DNA of 64,000 nt from Falciphora oryzae (GCA_000733355.1 JNVV01000017.1:574829-638828); one strand, 5' to 3'. Shown: positions 1-11,300, counted from the stretch's first letter. The notes: generated by a model not told the origin, from the letters alone. A program made the numbers and translations.

Positions 1-1
1 C

Positions 2-525
2 ATCGCCGTCGTGACCTACGGCATGAGCAAGGCCGGCAACTACCCGCACGGCGTCGAGTAGGCGCGCCGCCACCGCGCCGACGGCGTCGTCAGCGTGCCC
101 CTGAACACGGGCAACCTCACCACGGAGCTGACCCGCGACGCCACCTAGATTACCAAGCTCCTCATCAAGCTGCTGACCTACCCGGCCGTGTACGGCGCCT
201 ACACGGAGCTGTACGCGGGCTTCTCGCCGGACCTAACGCTCGAAAAGTCTGGATCATGGGGTAAGTGGACCAATAGCTTTTCTTATGCAAATGTCCGTGC
301 CGCTGCTCCGGGCGCACTGGGGCGAGCCAGGCGACCAATGAAGGAAACGGCCTCACGAAGCTGACGCTGACCTATTTCGTTTGACCTGCAGTTGTCCCAT
401 GGGGAAGGATCCTCCCAATTAGGGCAGACCTTCGCAAGGCAACCGAGCCGGAGGCGTCTGGCGGCAATGGGGCCTCACGCAGGCTCTGGGAGTGGAGTGA
501 GGAGCAAGTCCGGCAGTATCTCTGA
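2..525 (+). pseudogene. Short-chain dehydrogenase/reductase, 3' part, decayed
   Basis: The reading frame from base 2 matches the C-terminal half of a fungal short-chain dehydrogenase: a YGMSKAGNYPHG segment (catalytic Tyr-x-x-x-Lys equivalent), a PLNTGNL segment and a YPAVYGAYTELYAG helix. Two in-frame TAG codons (59-61 and 146-148) interrupt it. A good intron (261-391, GTAAGT...CTGCAG) joins GSW to VVPWGR, and a second exon (392-525) ends in EWSEEQVRQYL then TGA. The 5' half lies outside the window. The family reduces or oxidises carbonyl/alcohol groups with NAD(P). The preserved intron phase with only nonsense changes suggests a fairly recent loss; the second TAG fits a CAG-to-TAG transition. 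Confidence 0.8.
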
Positions 526-1290
526 ACAAGTTCAGATGGACCTGGCCGGGGCATCTGAGGATGACGAGTTTCTTGTAAGTTATTCAGCGTGTAGAATTAG
601 CCAATCGCGAAGATTCCATACCAAGGTCTTTTCCTACCTTGCCGTGGCCGCTCATCATATGCACTCTCCACCAGTTTTGCGGCAGAGGGCCTGAGCGATT
701 CTGGGCACGAAATCTATGGCAGCTGCCTAGGCCTACGACCTAGTGGAGACGTGGGTCCACGGCACGCAACAGATGCGAGGCCAGACTTAGACTAATTAAT
801 GCAGGGGCGAGGTGAACAATTGAACGGCCGTGGAATCCGCTTCATCGAGCATGCCAGCGCCGTCTGACGTGTCAATTGGCCTCCGCATTGCATGGCCGAC
901 TTCGACTGCGCCCGGAAAGCGGTGCGCCGCAGGTTGGGCTCTCATACGCAGAGACTGTGGCGGCTGCAAGGAGGCGTGCTGACCTTTCACTGGCTGGTTC
1001 TGCCAGCAGAGAGGCCCATTCAATCCGCGCTCCTGTGGCCGACAATTGGGCCTCAGCCACACGAAACAAAGCTCGATACCAGGGAAGCGTCGCCATCGTG
1101 CACTCTTCTTGAGAGAAACCGACCCGATGAATACAAGCGGGATGGGTAGCGCCTTCAAGGGTACCTATTTTTCTCCCGTGAGGCCACATAATGTCGTATT
1201 AAATCGCCGCAGCCCGAGCCGGCGGGAGCGAGCTTCCGCCGACAGTTATGGTCTTGGAGCAGTTCATCCGCACCAGCCTAGCATCGCGCA
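526..1290. other. No gene recognised
   Basis: About 760 bases between the dehydrogenase remnant and the zinc-finger gene. Open frames here overlap in several phases and none shows a domain. It may hold the promoter and leader of the downstream zinc-finger gene. Confidence 0.4.
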
Positions 1291-2180
1291 ATGGACTCTG
1301 CTATACCTGAGTCTGGACCACGCAACACAGTGGGCACCACGACCCCAATGGGGATTGAGGACGCTCATCAAAACTCTATCGGGCATCAACATTGGCCCTT
1401 TGGATTCTACGAATACAGCGGTTCAGTCCAGTATGACTTCGAGATGATGCTCTCGATTAGTCATGTGATCGAGCCCGCGCCCAGCGTGTCATTCAATAGC
1501 GTGGCAGCGACGAATGAGTCCACTGCCCTGGACGACTGGAACTCGGCCAGCCACATGCAGCAGCATTGCCTCGAGAATTGTGGCACTCCTGCCGTCATCG
1601 ACCAGCTGGCTTACCCCACTACCAGCGTCGAGCTGGACGCGCCCCTCCCCCTGGAGCCTGCCCCGCACTTGGCCGCTGAGCTTGCCCAACCGGGGCTCCA
1701 GGTGCCGATGGCCACTGGCACCTACACTCAGGGCTCGGAGGCAGTGCTGTCGCTGTGAGCACATTCACCTCGGACCATGAGCGCATTTTTTCCGCAAAAC
1801 AAGTGAGGTCTTTTGCTGATCAAATTCTGCTTAAACCTACCAGCTGGGGTCCAGTCCAGGCGGCGACGCCGAAGCCTCACGTGTGCAACTACGTGCACTG
1901 CATCGCGTCGTTCGCGATGCAGAAGGACCTGCAGCGCCACATGCTGTCAGTTCACCGAATCGACGACACCAATTTTTACCGGTGCCATTGCGACAAGAAG
2001 ACACCGCGCAAGGACAATCATTTGCGCCACATGAAGAGGTGCTCTTCCTGGGGCGACAGTGGTGGGAGGATGCGCTGTGGGCGATGCGGAACAGAGACGA
2101 CCTGTGTGCAGGAGCACCATGCCCATGTGAAGACTTGTGGAAACAAAAAGCCAGGCCGACCGCCCAAGGCCAAGGAGTGA
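1291..2180 (+). CDS. C2H2-type zinc-finger protein with AT-hook-like tail, two exons
   Basis: Exon 1 (1291-1754) gives about 154 residues of low-complexity Ser/Pro/Ala-rich sequence. An intron at 1755-1843 (GTGAGC...CTACCAG) has matching phase. Exon 2 (1844-2180) encodes the zinc-binding region: a clear C2H2 finger (CNYVHC...HMLSVH), a second Cys/His block (CHCDKK...HLRHMKRC), a third (CGRCGTETTC...HAHVKTC), then KKPGRPPK, an AT-hook-like GRP core. Such proteins are usually nuclear DNA-binding factors; no target can be inferred. The start is the first ATG in the exon 1 frame after an upstream stop; an upstream exon cannot be excluded. Confidence 0.65.
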
Positions 2181-2839
2181 TCAACAGCGGGCACGCAGAG
2201 GTCAGGATCTGGCTGCGGCATGAGCGGAAAGGGTGGTGAACAACAATAAGAGTCTCTAACGTGAGGAGGACACACCCCGTCTTTAAATATAAGAGGAGGA
2301 ACCGGTACAAAAGTTCCTTCGTCTAACATCCGTGTAGGCCATTTCGGTCCAGTAGCATTAGCGCCGACACCTCATGTGAGGCCGGTTTCATCTGCATGGC
2401 GATGTTGGAAGGCGCCCAATCATGGGAAGCCACGGACTTTCCATTGTTTGGTGGCGCGAAATTCCAAGGGGGAACATCATGCCATCGTGCAGGTTGCCCG
2501 ACGCCAGGGGAGGCCAATTTCGGCTGATTGGCCCATTGAAAGATTCCAGTGGGCAACATTGTCTGCGTCACTAAAAAGCTCCACATTTGTAGGCACAGAC
2601 TGCATCAATGAAAAGTCCCAGAGCAGGTGCGTCCAACTTGATTGGATCCCACCCACCACCTGCAACCATGCATTCGAACGACCAACGACTTCGCCATCCA
2701 TTTGCCCTCAGGGCGCTTCGCCCGAAATCCAATGTCATCAAGTTGGGTCGCCATGCCGCCGGCTCCCTCCGGGAGTCCTAATGATTGGCTGCCCGGGTAT
2801 TACCAAATGGCACTTTAGCTGGGCACCAAGCTAAACACC
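2181..2839. other. No gene recognised
   Basis: About 660 bases 3' of the zinc-finger gene, ending at the first LINE fragment. Short open frames occur but none has a domain or a plausible start context. Confidence 0.4.
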
Positions 2840-3197
2840 GGACCAACAGTAGGCTCGTTGGTCCCCCGCACCCCCGGCCGGGCCCAGGGGGGTCCGAAGG
2901 TCCCCTCCGCCCACACCCGGCCTTTCTTTTAACCCGGCATACTCGCCGGCCGAACGCATTACTACCACCCGCAGCGCTAACAACGCCCCGGCGTCTTTTC
3001 GTCCTTTCGCCGACTGCCCGCTCACCACCAAGGAGCGCCGGAACGCGGCCCGACCTCCATGTGTCTTCAGGTTTAATTTGTTAGCCGCCTCGATATCAAC
3101 ACTACAGCCTGGTCTAAATAAGCTTAGGTAGCGCTAGCACGTCGTATGCCCCTAAGGAGGCAGGGACTGATAGATCCTGATTGAGCGACGTTAAATA
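2840..3197 (+). mobile_element. LINE-type retrotransposon 3' end, copy A
   Basis: The same terminal segment recurs at 3697-3872, 22617-22860, 24255-24650, 43984-44100, 51685-51900 and 63892-64000. All copies share AGCGCTAGCACG, a GGAGGCAGGGACTGGTAGATCC block and GACGTTAAATA at the 3' end, usually followed by a TC/GA or TCAC microsatellite. Variable 5' truncation with a constant 3' end and simple-repeat tail is typical of non-LTR elements; Tad-like identity is inference. This copy and the 24255 copy extend furthest 5' (shared from GGACCAACAGTAGGCTCGTT). Its tail is replaced by the LTR that begins at 3198. Confidence 0.6.
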
Positions 3198-3694
3198 TGT
3201 GACACCCCGCGCAGAACCACGATTAGCAGTCCTACGGATCACCACCGGCGGCCTCAGGGGAGGACTCCGGGTGGAAGCCAGAGGGGCACGGACCCCGACT
3301 GACGCGTTGATCAGAAGAGTTTCCCTCTAAAACGCGCATACCGGCTGGCCCCCGCAGATAACGGACGCTCAACCCGAGCAGGCGCATCCAAACTCCAAAC
3401 CCTGATAAGGAGATAAAGCATGTCATGCCCCGTACGGGCGCCTCGGAGGAGGAGGCGCGCCGACGACAGCCGAAGGACAACCGGAGGGCCGGGTATAAAA
3501 AGGGCCCTCCAGACCCCCTGTGAAGGGAGTCTGGAGGGCAAGCTGCCGTTTTCCCGTTTTGTTCACCACCATAGACCTGTTGAGCTTTAGCACCCTAAGC
3601 ACGAACACGACTGTTGAACCGCTGGACCTTTAAGATCTCCCTGAGAGAACCCCCCCCCCCCATTTTTGGCATGACACTATTAGAGCCTGTTACA
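3198..3694 (+). mobile_element. Solo LTR, family 1 (497 bp), TGTGACA...TGTTACA
   Basis: Starts TGTGACACC and ends GAGCCTGTTACA. It contains a core promoter (GGGTATAAAAAGGGCCC near 3490) and a G/C homopolymer stretch near the end. A close relative in the opposite orientation lies at 57384-57877 (494 bp). The 5-bp flanks differ here (AAATA versus CAAGG), so this copy may be a recombination product between LINE-flanked elements rather than a simple insertion. No internal retroelement sequence is attached. Confidence 0.75.
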
Positions 3695-3696
3695 CA

Positions 3697-3872
3697 AGGA
3701 GCGCCGGAATGCGACCCGACTTTCGTGTGCCCTCGGGTTCGAGTTGTTAGCCGCCTCGATAGCAACACCGTAGCCTAATGCCAAGCTTAGGTAGCGCTAG
3801 CACGCCGCATGCCCCTAGGGAGGCAGGGACTGGTAGATCCCGAGTTACTGACGTTAACTATACTCTCTCACA
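3697..3872 (+). mobile_element. LINE 3' end, copy B
   Basis: Begins at the AGGAGCGCCGGAATGCG segment and ends GACGTTAACTATACTCTCTC, so it is a second, more truncated 3' end in the same orientation as copy A. It lies directly after the solo LTR. Confidence 0.6.
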
Positions 3873-4150
3873 GCGCAACGAGGAATAAATTGGTCTGATT
3901 GGATTTATTGTGTGTTCTGTCTGTCTGATCTGATGCTTGTGTTCGTTCCGACAATCTGCCTGCAAAATTCGCACCCGACGTGTCCTTGTTTATATCGCCC
4001 GTGCGTTCTAACTATTACCACACCCCGCGCGACAGAATCAGCCCCTCAATCCTTATTCAGTGGGTCCCGGGACAGCCTTGAGCGCCCCCTGAATGACCCG
4101 ACCATAGAGGAAGGAAACGAAGCATACATAAAATGCCTTGGCTGTGCATT

Positions 4151-4810
4151 TTAAACTTGCTTGGGGGAGGATTCCGGCAGCGGGTCGCAGGGTTCCAGCA
4201 TCAGGAGGTAGGATTTCAGCAGCGCGCCGCAGGATTCCCCGCAGGACTCCAGCAGCGCGCCGCATTCCTTTTGGATATATGCCCAAGGCATCATCTTGTT
4301 CTGCCCCTCGACCATAAAGTGCTGCTGGTAAATGTTGCGGGGAAGGGGGTCCGTAACAAGCCCTACCATGGCTATAACGAGGTTATTCTCGGGATCGACA
4401 CAGAGGCGGTCACCCGACGGCTCGCTCTCGTCGTCTACAATCCTGACTTGGTCGACGGCGTGGGTGAATTTGGGCATGGTGTCCATGATCGCCCATAAGG
4501 GCCCCTCGAACCTGGTGGTAGCGATTTGGTCCGGGATCGTAAGTAGCTGGAAGAACGTCGAGGGGCTTTGGTGCTCGGCGTATACCTCTGTCTGCTTCTG
4601 GATAATAAGGCAAAGGACCGTCTTGGTATCTTTGATGAGCTCCGAGGGTGTTCGGGCCGGCCACGCGGGGCCATCGAACGAAGCCCCTGGGTCCCACACG
4701 GGGTCATTGACCGAGGCTGCGAGGTCCCATACGGGGTCCCATACGGGGCCATTGACCAAGACGTTCATCGCCAGTGCCCTAAGCATCGCGGATACGGCGT
4801 AAGAAGCCAT
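4151..4810 (-). CDS. Hypothetical protein, TATA-driven
   Basis: Open frame of 219 codons read from the ATG at 4810 (ATCATGGCTTC context). An in-frame ATG at 4891 lies almost on the expected transcription start, because a TATA box (CATATAAAAAGC) sits at 4922-4933, so 4810 is preferred. The N-terminal half has duplicated Trp-Asp-Pro units from a short DNA repeat (around 4690-4760). The C-terminal part has repeated Cys-Gly-Ala-Leu-Leu units. No domain is recognised. It is divergent from the gene at 5588, about 780 bp away. Confidence 0.5.
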   Translation of the reverse strand: MASYAVSAMLRALAMNVLVNGPVWDPVWDLAASVNDPVWDPGASFDGPAWPARTPSELIKDTKTVLCLIIQKQTEVYAEHQSPSTFFQLLTIPDQIATTRFEGPLWAIMDTMPKFTHAVDQVRIVDDESEPSGDRLCVDPENNLVIAMVGLVTDPLPRNIYQQHFMVEGQNKMMPWAYIQKECGALLESCGESCGALLKSYLLMLEPCDPLPESSPKQV

Positions 4811-4921
4811 GATGGGCGATGGCGATCGAAAAGAGGGCAGACCAAAATGGATGATGTGTATGCCTGAGGTGGGTGAGGGAGGAAGGAACATGTAGTTGAT
4901 TGGGGAGAGAAGAGAGAGGGG

Positions 4922-4933
4922 CTTTTTATATGT
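4922..4933 (-). promoter_or_regulatory. TATA box of the 4810 gene
   Basis: CATATAAAAAGC on the minus strand, followed by a C/A-rich leader (CCCCAATCAACTAC) before the first ATG. Confidence 0.5.
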
Positions 4934-5430
4934 GACTTCGGTCGCTCGCTGTAGGGATTTCCTTTTTCCCTTTGCTCGACTTAACCTTTGTTACTCTTTT
5001 GAAGGCCGCCCGCAAAAGAATCAAAGGGCGGATGCGGACCAGGAAGGATGGAAGCGTGCAGCCAACGTCCATGGGCCGCCACACCTCGTTTCGATAGCGC
5101 CTCAAAGCTCAGCTCCCACGCTTTCATTGGCAGGACGCCAAAACTTGACAACAAAGGTTTTTTGTGTATTTGTTGCGCTTTGAAAACTCGTCGATAACCA
5201 TAGCCCTTTGTTAAAGATGGACTCGAAAAGGCTGTATCTCTTTCCAAAGAAAGAAAGGAGGGGAAGTGACACTGTTTCCTTCGAAGGGACTGGTACAAAG
5301 AGCGTCATTGTCGAGGCAGCAAGCCCGAGATTCCAAAAAAAGAAAGAAAAAAGGAGTGCCTTGTGCGAAACAAAGAACACTGTCCATAAAGGCTCGAGAT
5401 ACCACGGGGGCAACACCGTAGGAAAAGATG

Positions 5431-5440
5431 TATATAAAAG
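5431..5440 (+). promoter_or_regulatory. TATA box of the 5588 gene
   Basis: TATATAAAAG about 150 bp upstream of the ATG at 5588. No ATG lies between it and 5588, and the leader is C/A-rich. Confidence 0.55.
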
Positions 5441-5587
5441 GACGACGACCTGCTCGTTCGGCATCTAAAAAAACATCATCCAACGACACCCACCGAACGG
5501 ACAACGCCATCGGACGACACCGTCCGACAACGCCATCCAACAGCACCACCAGTCATACGCCGGGACATCTCACCCGGCGTAGCGAGG

Positions 5588-6385
5588 ATGTTTCCCACCC
5601 TCGTCATCGCCATCATACACTCCCTGGCCAGCACGTGGGCCCTCGGCGTTCCTCTCCGCGCAAACATCATTTCCCACATCATCCCCTTGACGTGTAACCG
5701 GAAGATGCTCGCCGCAGTCGCAAACACCCTCTTCGCCACCGGCTGGTCCAGCGCCATGGTCATCCTCGGTGGGCTCTACATCGCAGCGAAGTTGCTCCCC
5801 GGCCTCTTGCGCGCGCTCCACGGGGCCGCGGCAAGAGCGGCGACGGATCTCGCCATCTCCGCCGAGGCGCTGGTGGCTCGCCGCGAAGCGCAAACCGGAG
5901 GCCGCTTTAGCCTCATGGACGGTCTGGAGATGATTCTCACTGCTCTTGTCGATCGACTGCTGCCCCTCAGCTGCTTCGAGGTCATCGTTGCAGCACTGCG
6001 CTGGGGCGGCGGCTTCAGGCTTCTTGCTTCCTGCGGATACCTGAGCTGCTGGCTGCTCGGGTGGCGCTTCGAGCGCCTGCCGCCGAGGTTTGGCCACATT
6101 GCCGGTGGTGACCTTGAGTGCCTCGTGGTCCTCCATGTTAAACTGCTCGTCATCGCCCTTAATAATATGCTGGTGGGAGGAACCGAAGGAACCATCCCGC
6201 TCCCGCCAGCTCTGCTTTGGGGCTGCTGCCTCGTGGTCTGCGCTTCGCTCGGAATTACGGTCTGGACGGGCATTTGGACGCCTGAGGCTCTCTTTGGGCG
6301 CGTGCCTATTCACGCTGCCGGCAACGTCGCGCGTGTCGCAAATGGAAATGTCAACCTCGAGGTTGGCCGCCTCGAGGTTGACTAG
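5588..6385 (+). CDS. Hydrophobic multi-pass membrane protein, unknown function
   Basis: 265 codons. Hydrophobic stretches lie at about residues 1-35 (possible signal/anchor), 50-70, 125-160, 178-195 and 205-230, so a membrane location is likely. A long antisense frame also exists, but the TATA box at 5431 and the first-ATG position favour the plus strand. The last residues contain a small repeat (NLEVGRLEVD). No family is recognised. Confidence 0.45.
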   Translation: MFPTLVIAIIHSLASTWALGVPLRANIISHIIPLTCNRKMLAAVANTLFATGWSSAMVILGGLYIAAKLLPGLLRALHGAAARAATDLAISAEALVARREAQTGGRFSLMDGLEMILTALVDRLLPLSCFEVIVAALRWGGGFRLLASCGYLSCWLLGWRFERLPPRFGHIAGGDLECLVVLHVKLLVIALNNMLVGGTEGTIPLPPALLWGCCLVVCASLGITVWTGIWTPEALFGRVPIHAAGNVARVANGNVNLEVGRLEVD

Positions 6386-6539
6386 AGGACTTGTTTGATG
6401 GCTGCCTTGTATGCTTTTCTGCGCTTTGCAGACTCGTAATCCGCTTGGCCATTGCCCTCATCCTGGTCCGCGTACCCAAAGTGGCCCTCTAAGCGCGCGC
6501 CGCCGCAGTCGAGGCGCGACAAGAGGCCTGTCCGCTTTT

Positions 6540-7240
6540 GCTGGTCGCGCCGGGTACATCCGGGATGACTTTGACGACATCCAAGCCGGCCATCAGCTTT
6601 ACAACTTCATCAACAAAGTCGCCGAGGCCGGGCTGGTCTGCGCTGGCTTGAGGTAGGTACATTGTGCATAGCGTCCTTTACACGAGCAACACTGTGGGGA
6701 GCGTTGCCGATATCCGCAACATCATTGAGTGGCAAGCTTTGGTTTAGCCGGCACGCGGTGTGTCGGACCTGGCTGCCACGCCTTTCCAGGACCTGGAATT
6801 TGCCAGCTGCAGTCGCCACTGCCCGTTACCACCAACTGGATCGAGGCCGTAGTCATCTATGCCGAGTTTGACATGGCAGCCGATGTACTTTTCGATCCCC
6901 TGTGCGCGCTATGCAATGTTTTATGTAATTTCCTAAATCACGACGACTTCTTGCATCATTGTGCGTGCCACTTTTTCTGCCGAGGGGCCAAGAACGGCCC
7001 CCAAAGCCGCCTTTGTGTGCCCCAAGCCCCAACCCCGGATTTGCGCTGTCACTTTAACTGTCGGCTCGAGGCTTCGAGGGCTGGGATCCGTCATGCGCCT
7101 TGTCCCCATTGTCAGTTCGCAGCGAGCAAATGTGTGCTGCCTCGGACGCCGTTTGGAAACAGGTCTAACGTGGAAAACTTATCCGAGCTATCACGGTGCA
7201 TCCGAGGACCCGTCAAAAGCGCCCTGCTGCACCTTCAATG
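6540..7240 (+). pseudogene. Decayed conserved protein-coding remnant
   Basis: Protein-like segments appear in order but in different frames: YIRDDFDDIQAGHQLYNFIN (from about 6556), IVHSVLYTSNTVGSVADIRN (from about 6660), TTNWIEAVVIYAEFDMAADV (about 6830), then AFVCPKPQPRICAVTLTVGS (about 7010) onward to about 7190. Stops and frame changes separate the pieces. I do not recognise the family. The co-linear coding-like pieces argue for a broken gene rather than chance frames. Confidence 0.4.
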
Positions 7241-7562
7241 ATAGCGGATTGGCCGCGACCAAAATGGATAAAAGCGACAAGCATTTAATATTATAGCTGG
7301 CTGTAAAGCTTCCAACATACAAATCGGACAGCGTACCACGAAATAAAGCCAATGAAAGTAAAAAAGGACCCCGACCACGCGAAACCGCAGAGTGAAAAAG
7401 AAGGAAGGATTGAGGTTGCTTTCCCCCAAATACTTCCAAAAATCCACAGTCGTTCGTCCCCCGCGGCCATGGCAATATCAGCCATGGTCATACCAGACCC
7501 AGCGCCGAGGCCGATGTCTTTCGTGTATGGCTGGCTAGTGCTAAAAAAAAAAAAAAAAACCG

Positions 7563-8300
7563 CTACCAAAACCAAGGAAATGCGATCAAGGAAGAGAAGA
7601 TGCACAGCGTCCACCAGAAAGAGAAGGCCAGGAACGCAACTGGGCGCACTTCATCACTCTCTTTGATAAGGAACAACAACAAACCGCCCGCTATGCCTGC
7701 CACGACGTGGGCGACGGTGATGGTTGACAGGGGCCAACGGTCGCGCCTGTGCGCATCGGCGGCTTCGGCTTGGCTCGGGTGAGCATATTGGATGACCAGG
7801 GGCGCTCGGGGCTTGTCGCCCGGGCCGTATACGTCGCTGTCGAGGCAGTGGAAGCGGAGCTCCCCCTTGGTAGGCTGCCAGTCGCGGGTGAACTGGAGCT
7901 CGACGGGCTGTCTGCCCTGCGGGATGTCCACGTTCAGCCGGACAAGGACGGCGGGCTCGTCGGTGAAGTCTTGATCCGATTCGGAGTCGCTGTCCTCGAT
8001 CAGTTCGGAGAGGGGATGATGGCGCCGGGACCGCGCCACGGGAGAAGCAGGCGACCGCGCCACGGGGGAAGCATGCGATTGCGCCACGGGCGAGGGACGC
8101 GACGGCGTCACGGGTGAGGCACGCGACTGCAGTACAGGCGAAATATGCGGCTGCGCCTCTTGCGAAGGACGCCACCACTGGGGCGAGGGACGCGCCTCTT
8201 GCGAAGGATCCGGCTGGCGCGAGTGAAGCGACTTGTCCAAGGGAATCGACGGGACCCGGTAGCGCGCGGGATGCGATGTTGACGGCTCCGGCAGGCTCAT
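7563..8300 (-). CDS. Pro/Ser-rich protein with two C-terminal membrane segments
   Basis: 245 codons from the ATG at 8300. Residues about 20-90 hold tandem Ser-Pro-Val-Ala-Arg-Ser units, then an acidic Ser/Asp stretch, a beta-rich segment (VLVRLNVDIPQGRQPVELQF) and two hydrophobic segments at the C-terminus (TVAHVVAGIAGGLLLFLI and AFLAFSFWWTLCIFSSLIAF). No known domain is recognised. The frame is open far upstream (to 8780), but the leader is pyrimidine-rich and contains a short upstream ORF ending exactly at this ATG. Confidence 0.5.
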   Translation of the reverse strand: MSLPEPSTSHPARYRVPSIPLDKSLHSRQPDPSQEARPSPQWWRPSQEAQPHISPVLQSRASPVTPSRPSPVAQSHASPVARSPASPVARSRRHHPLSELIEDSDSESDQDFTDEPAVLVRLNVDIPQGRQPVELQFTRDWQPTKGELRFHCLDSDVYGPGDKPRAPLVIQYAHPSQAEAADAHRRDRWPLSTITVAHVVAGIAGGLLLFLIKESDEVRPVAFLAFSFWWTLCIFSSLIAFPWFW

Positions 8301-8335
8301 GGAGCGCGGCGGCCCTTGGCGGGAGGTGTTGCCAT
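8298..8335 (-). promoter_or_regulatory. Upstream ORF with ATGA overlap onto the main start
   Basis: A 12-codon ORF starts in an excellent context (CCACCATGGCA, ATG at 8335). Its TGA overlaps the main-ORF ATG as ATGA (8300-8297). This is the geometry of termination-reinitiation control. The regulatory role is inference. Confidence 0.45.
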
Positions 8336-11300
8336 GGTGGGCGTCGGATGGATAGGTAGCCAGGCAAAGTGATGGGATGAAAAGGTAGGTGAGGTGGTAG
8401 GGCGGGCAAGCAGGTAGAGAGCGGTGATCGGATGAACAAAAGCTGTCTAGAGTGGTGGTGGGATGGAGAACGAAGGGGTCGTGGGGGAAACAGCGATCAA
8501 GGTAGAGATTTGTAAACAAAAACGAGGAAAAGGATCCTTTGCGAGGACAAAGTCTTGCCGCGTCCGGCCAGTTCTCCGAGTCCTTTGTTGGGTTGGTGAG
8601 CCTGTCTAGGCGGGGACGACGGCCCCTCCCCGTGACCACGGCCTCCCCGAGACAAAGGGGGCCGCACCGGCCTGGCTCGCGAAGTCGCGGCAATCTACTC
8701 GACCGTCGCGCCGTCGACAAGCCGCACACGTGCCTGCCAAGGTTGCCACCACCACCACCGCCACCCCAATGGACAGACATGTGGTAAAGTCAAGTAACCT
8801 AGGCTGTGGTGATTGTGGCTGCTGCATTCGGCCAGAATTGTGTGCCGAGATGCCAGGGGGCAGCAGTTCTGGCATCTCACTGTCTCAATGTTTGGCATAC
8901 TGGAATGACGACAGTGACATGGCTGCGGCTGGCCCCCGCACCCAGCTAAAGTGCTTGCATCTCGCCCTGTCCGCCCCGCCTCGCTAGATCCGTCTGGGCT
9001 TGGACGTATGCAGGTACCCGTGGGAAAAGCCGGTGCCCAGAGACCCCGCGCCGCAAGCAGCAAAAGGCCACAGCCTGCAAAAAAATGATGCCGCTCGGCG
9101 TGCTGTTTCGTCATCAGTTGATCCTTAGCGTCGATGGTTGGGCCCACCTCAGCGGCATGCGTGCGTGCAGCGCCATTTTTTACCTGGTAGTGAGACAAGC
9201 AGAAAGTCGGTCAAGAAACGAGGCTGGCGGCGTCGTAAGGAAGGGGTTGAAAGGGCCGCCGCCATCGGCCCGGCTCGCGAAGCGGCAAGGTCGCATCATC
9301 GCAGTCAGCCTGCTTGCTTGATCTGCGTCCAACCATCGCCGGCGCCAACGCCATCCTAGCCTTCGCCCTGGCGACACGGCCGCTACAATGTGCCGGCGGT
9401 CCAACAGCTCGGCCCTTATCTGCGGCACCCCAGCCAAATGGTAACGTGGGTGAGACGAAACGCAAGAAGGCGGGCAGACCAACCCAAGATCCGGGTTTTG
9501 CCTCGTGAGACCAAAAGCCCGCACGTTTTGCGCGTTTGCCATCGAGCGAAAACACCCTGCCACCACAAAACCTCGACTTACACCCCCATTTCCCCGTCAT
9601 TCGTTTGCATTAGTTCGCGACGGCTGCGTGCGCTCTCTCCAGCCGCCCCTTTTGCACCCGAAAGCCGAGTTGCATAGCGGCGAAAAATGATCGGGGGACT
9701 TGCTCGGCACGCGCTTGGAGAAATCGGCCCTGCAGCTTGGGCTGGTGGGTTCAGACCTGTAACCAGGCCCGAGTTCTTTTGGGACTTGGCCAAGCTGTAT
9801 GATCCGGGCGCGTCAATCCACAAACCACGGCCGTGGGGTAAAACCCCCTCCGCCAGCATGGCTTCATCAACTCGTAGGAGAAAAAAAGGCCCCAAGGTAA
9901 CACGGTCGCGTGTTCTTGTGTGGTCACTTCAGAAGGTCAGGACCAGCTGACCGTCAGTCGACTGCTCAAGCGCATACCCTGCGGTTCATGACGCCAACAC
10001 GAGCCGAGTCGAGCATGGTGCTTCTCAAATCAACAAAAAGCGACCGGGCCCCTCCGCCCGCGCCAAAGGCACCAGCTTGGGCAAGCAGAGCGGTGCTCGG
10101 GTTAACAAAAAGCGACCTTGCCCTCGTCGGAAGCTGCGGGGGCCAGGGCAGCGCCAATGCCGCACGGTAATGGCAGTGAGCCACGACAAGATGGATATCG
10201 ACCAACGCACGGCTGCCCCTGTGCTCCCCTTGGGGCCAGGCCACTTGCGGCATAGTCCCAGGGACCGTGGTGCCGTCGTGTCGCCAGATGTCGCTTGCGG
10301 CGAGGCTTGCATCCGTCCCTGTCCCTCCACGAGCCCGTCTCCATAGCCCTGGGCTCGGGTCGGCCGCGGTGGGGAGGGGAGAGCCGCCTACAAATTCTGG
10401 TCGCTGGCATGGACGGCCACATCGATGCCGGCCGGCCGGCCTAGAAGGAATGGCATGATTTCGGGCGCTGCGGGGAGAAAAGCAGTGTTCGACCTCGGCT
10501 GGTGAGTCGACAACTTACTCTGTTTGGGACGTCCATCGGTCGGGGGGACGGTCCGGGGACCGAAACCGGCGGCAACCGAATGCTTTGTTGCGAGAGCGAG
10601 GCGTCGCGGCGGCGACCTATACCGAATATTTGCTCGCTCTAGGTCTTGTCACGTCCGTCGTTGAATACTTTGGATGGCTGTACCCCCTGCTGCAGGATCT
10701 GGTCTTCTTTGTCCCGGCTCGGCCACGTTTGTTGTGCCTCCATTGACGCTGCTGACGAACAAAAAAAAAAAAAAGAAAGGTGAACCTTTTGGCTTGGCCC
10801 ACCTAGATTGCGACTTCCAGCCTGGTCGACCGCCGGCAGCGAAGCCAGCGGCTCACGTCGTCGAGCCCGCCCAAGAAAACCGCCGCACACTGCTGCCTGC
10901 GCGCCACCAGCGGGCACAGCGTTGTTACCCGCAGCGCCGCCCTGCCACCTTGCCCTTTATGCCACCTCACAGGGCCTGATCCCATCACCTCAGACACGGC
11001 CGCGCCTGCTTGATCGCCGTGAGCGACGGCCGCTTCGTGCGAAACCAAGCGCCCAACAGTGCGTCTGTCACGTGGCAATACTACCACAGCCATGCCGAAA
11101 CGACCCTATTGGGGCACAACCTCCAAAGCCACGCAGAGAACGTAAAGGCCGCCAACAGGACCGAGACCATCCCCAGCCGGTGTAAGCAAATAGGCGCAAT
11201 GCCTGTTTACCATAGCGAGGATCCCGGGACAAAATTGGGTGGCCGCGCGGGCAACCGCCAACGCCCGAAACGGGGGCTCGCGCGGTCCAAAAGCTGGCCT

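Noticed and set aside
5570..6313. 247-codon ORF on the minus strand opposite the 5588 gene
   Set aside because: Hydrophilic low-complexity antisense frame; the TATA box and first ATG support the plus-strand ORF.
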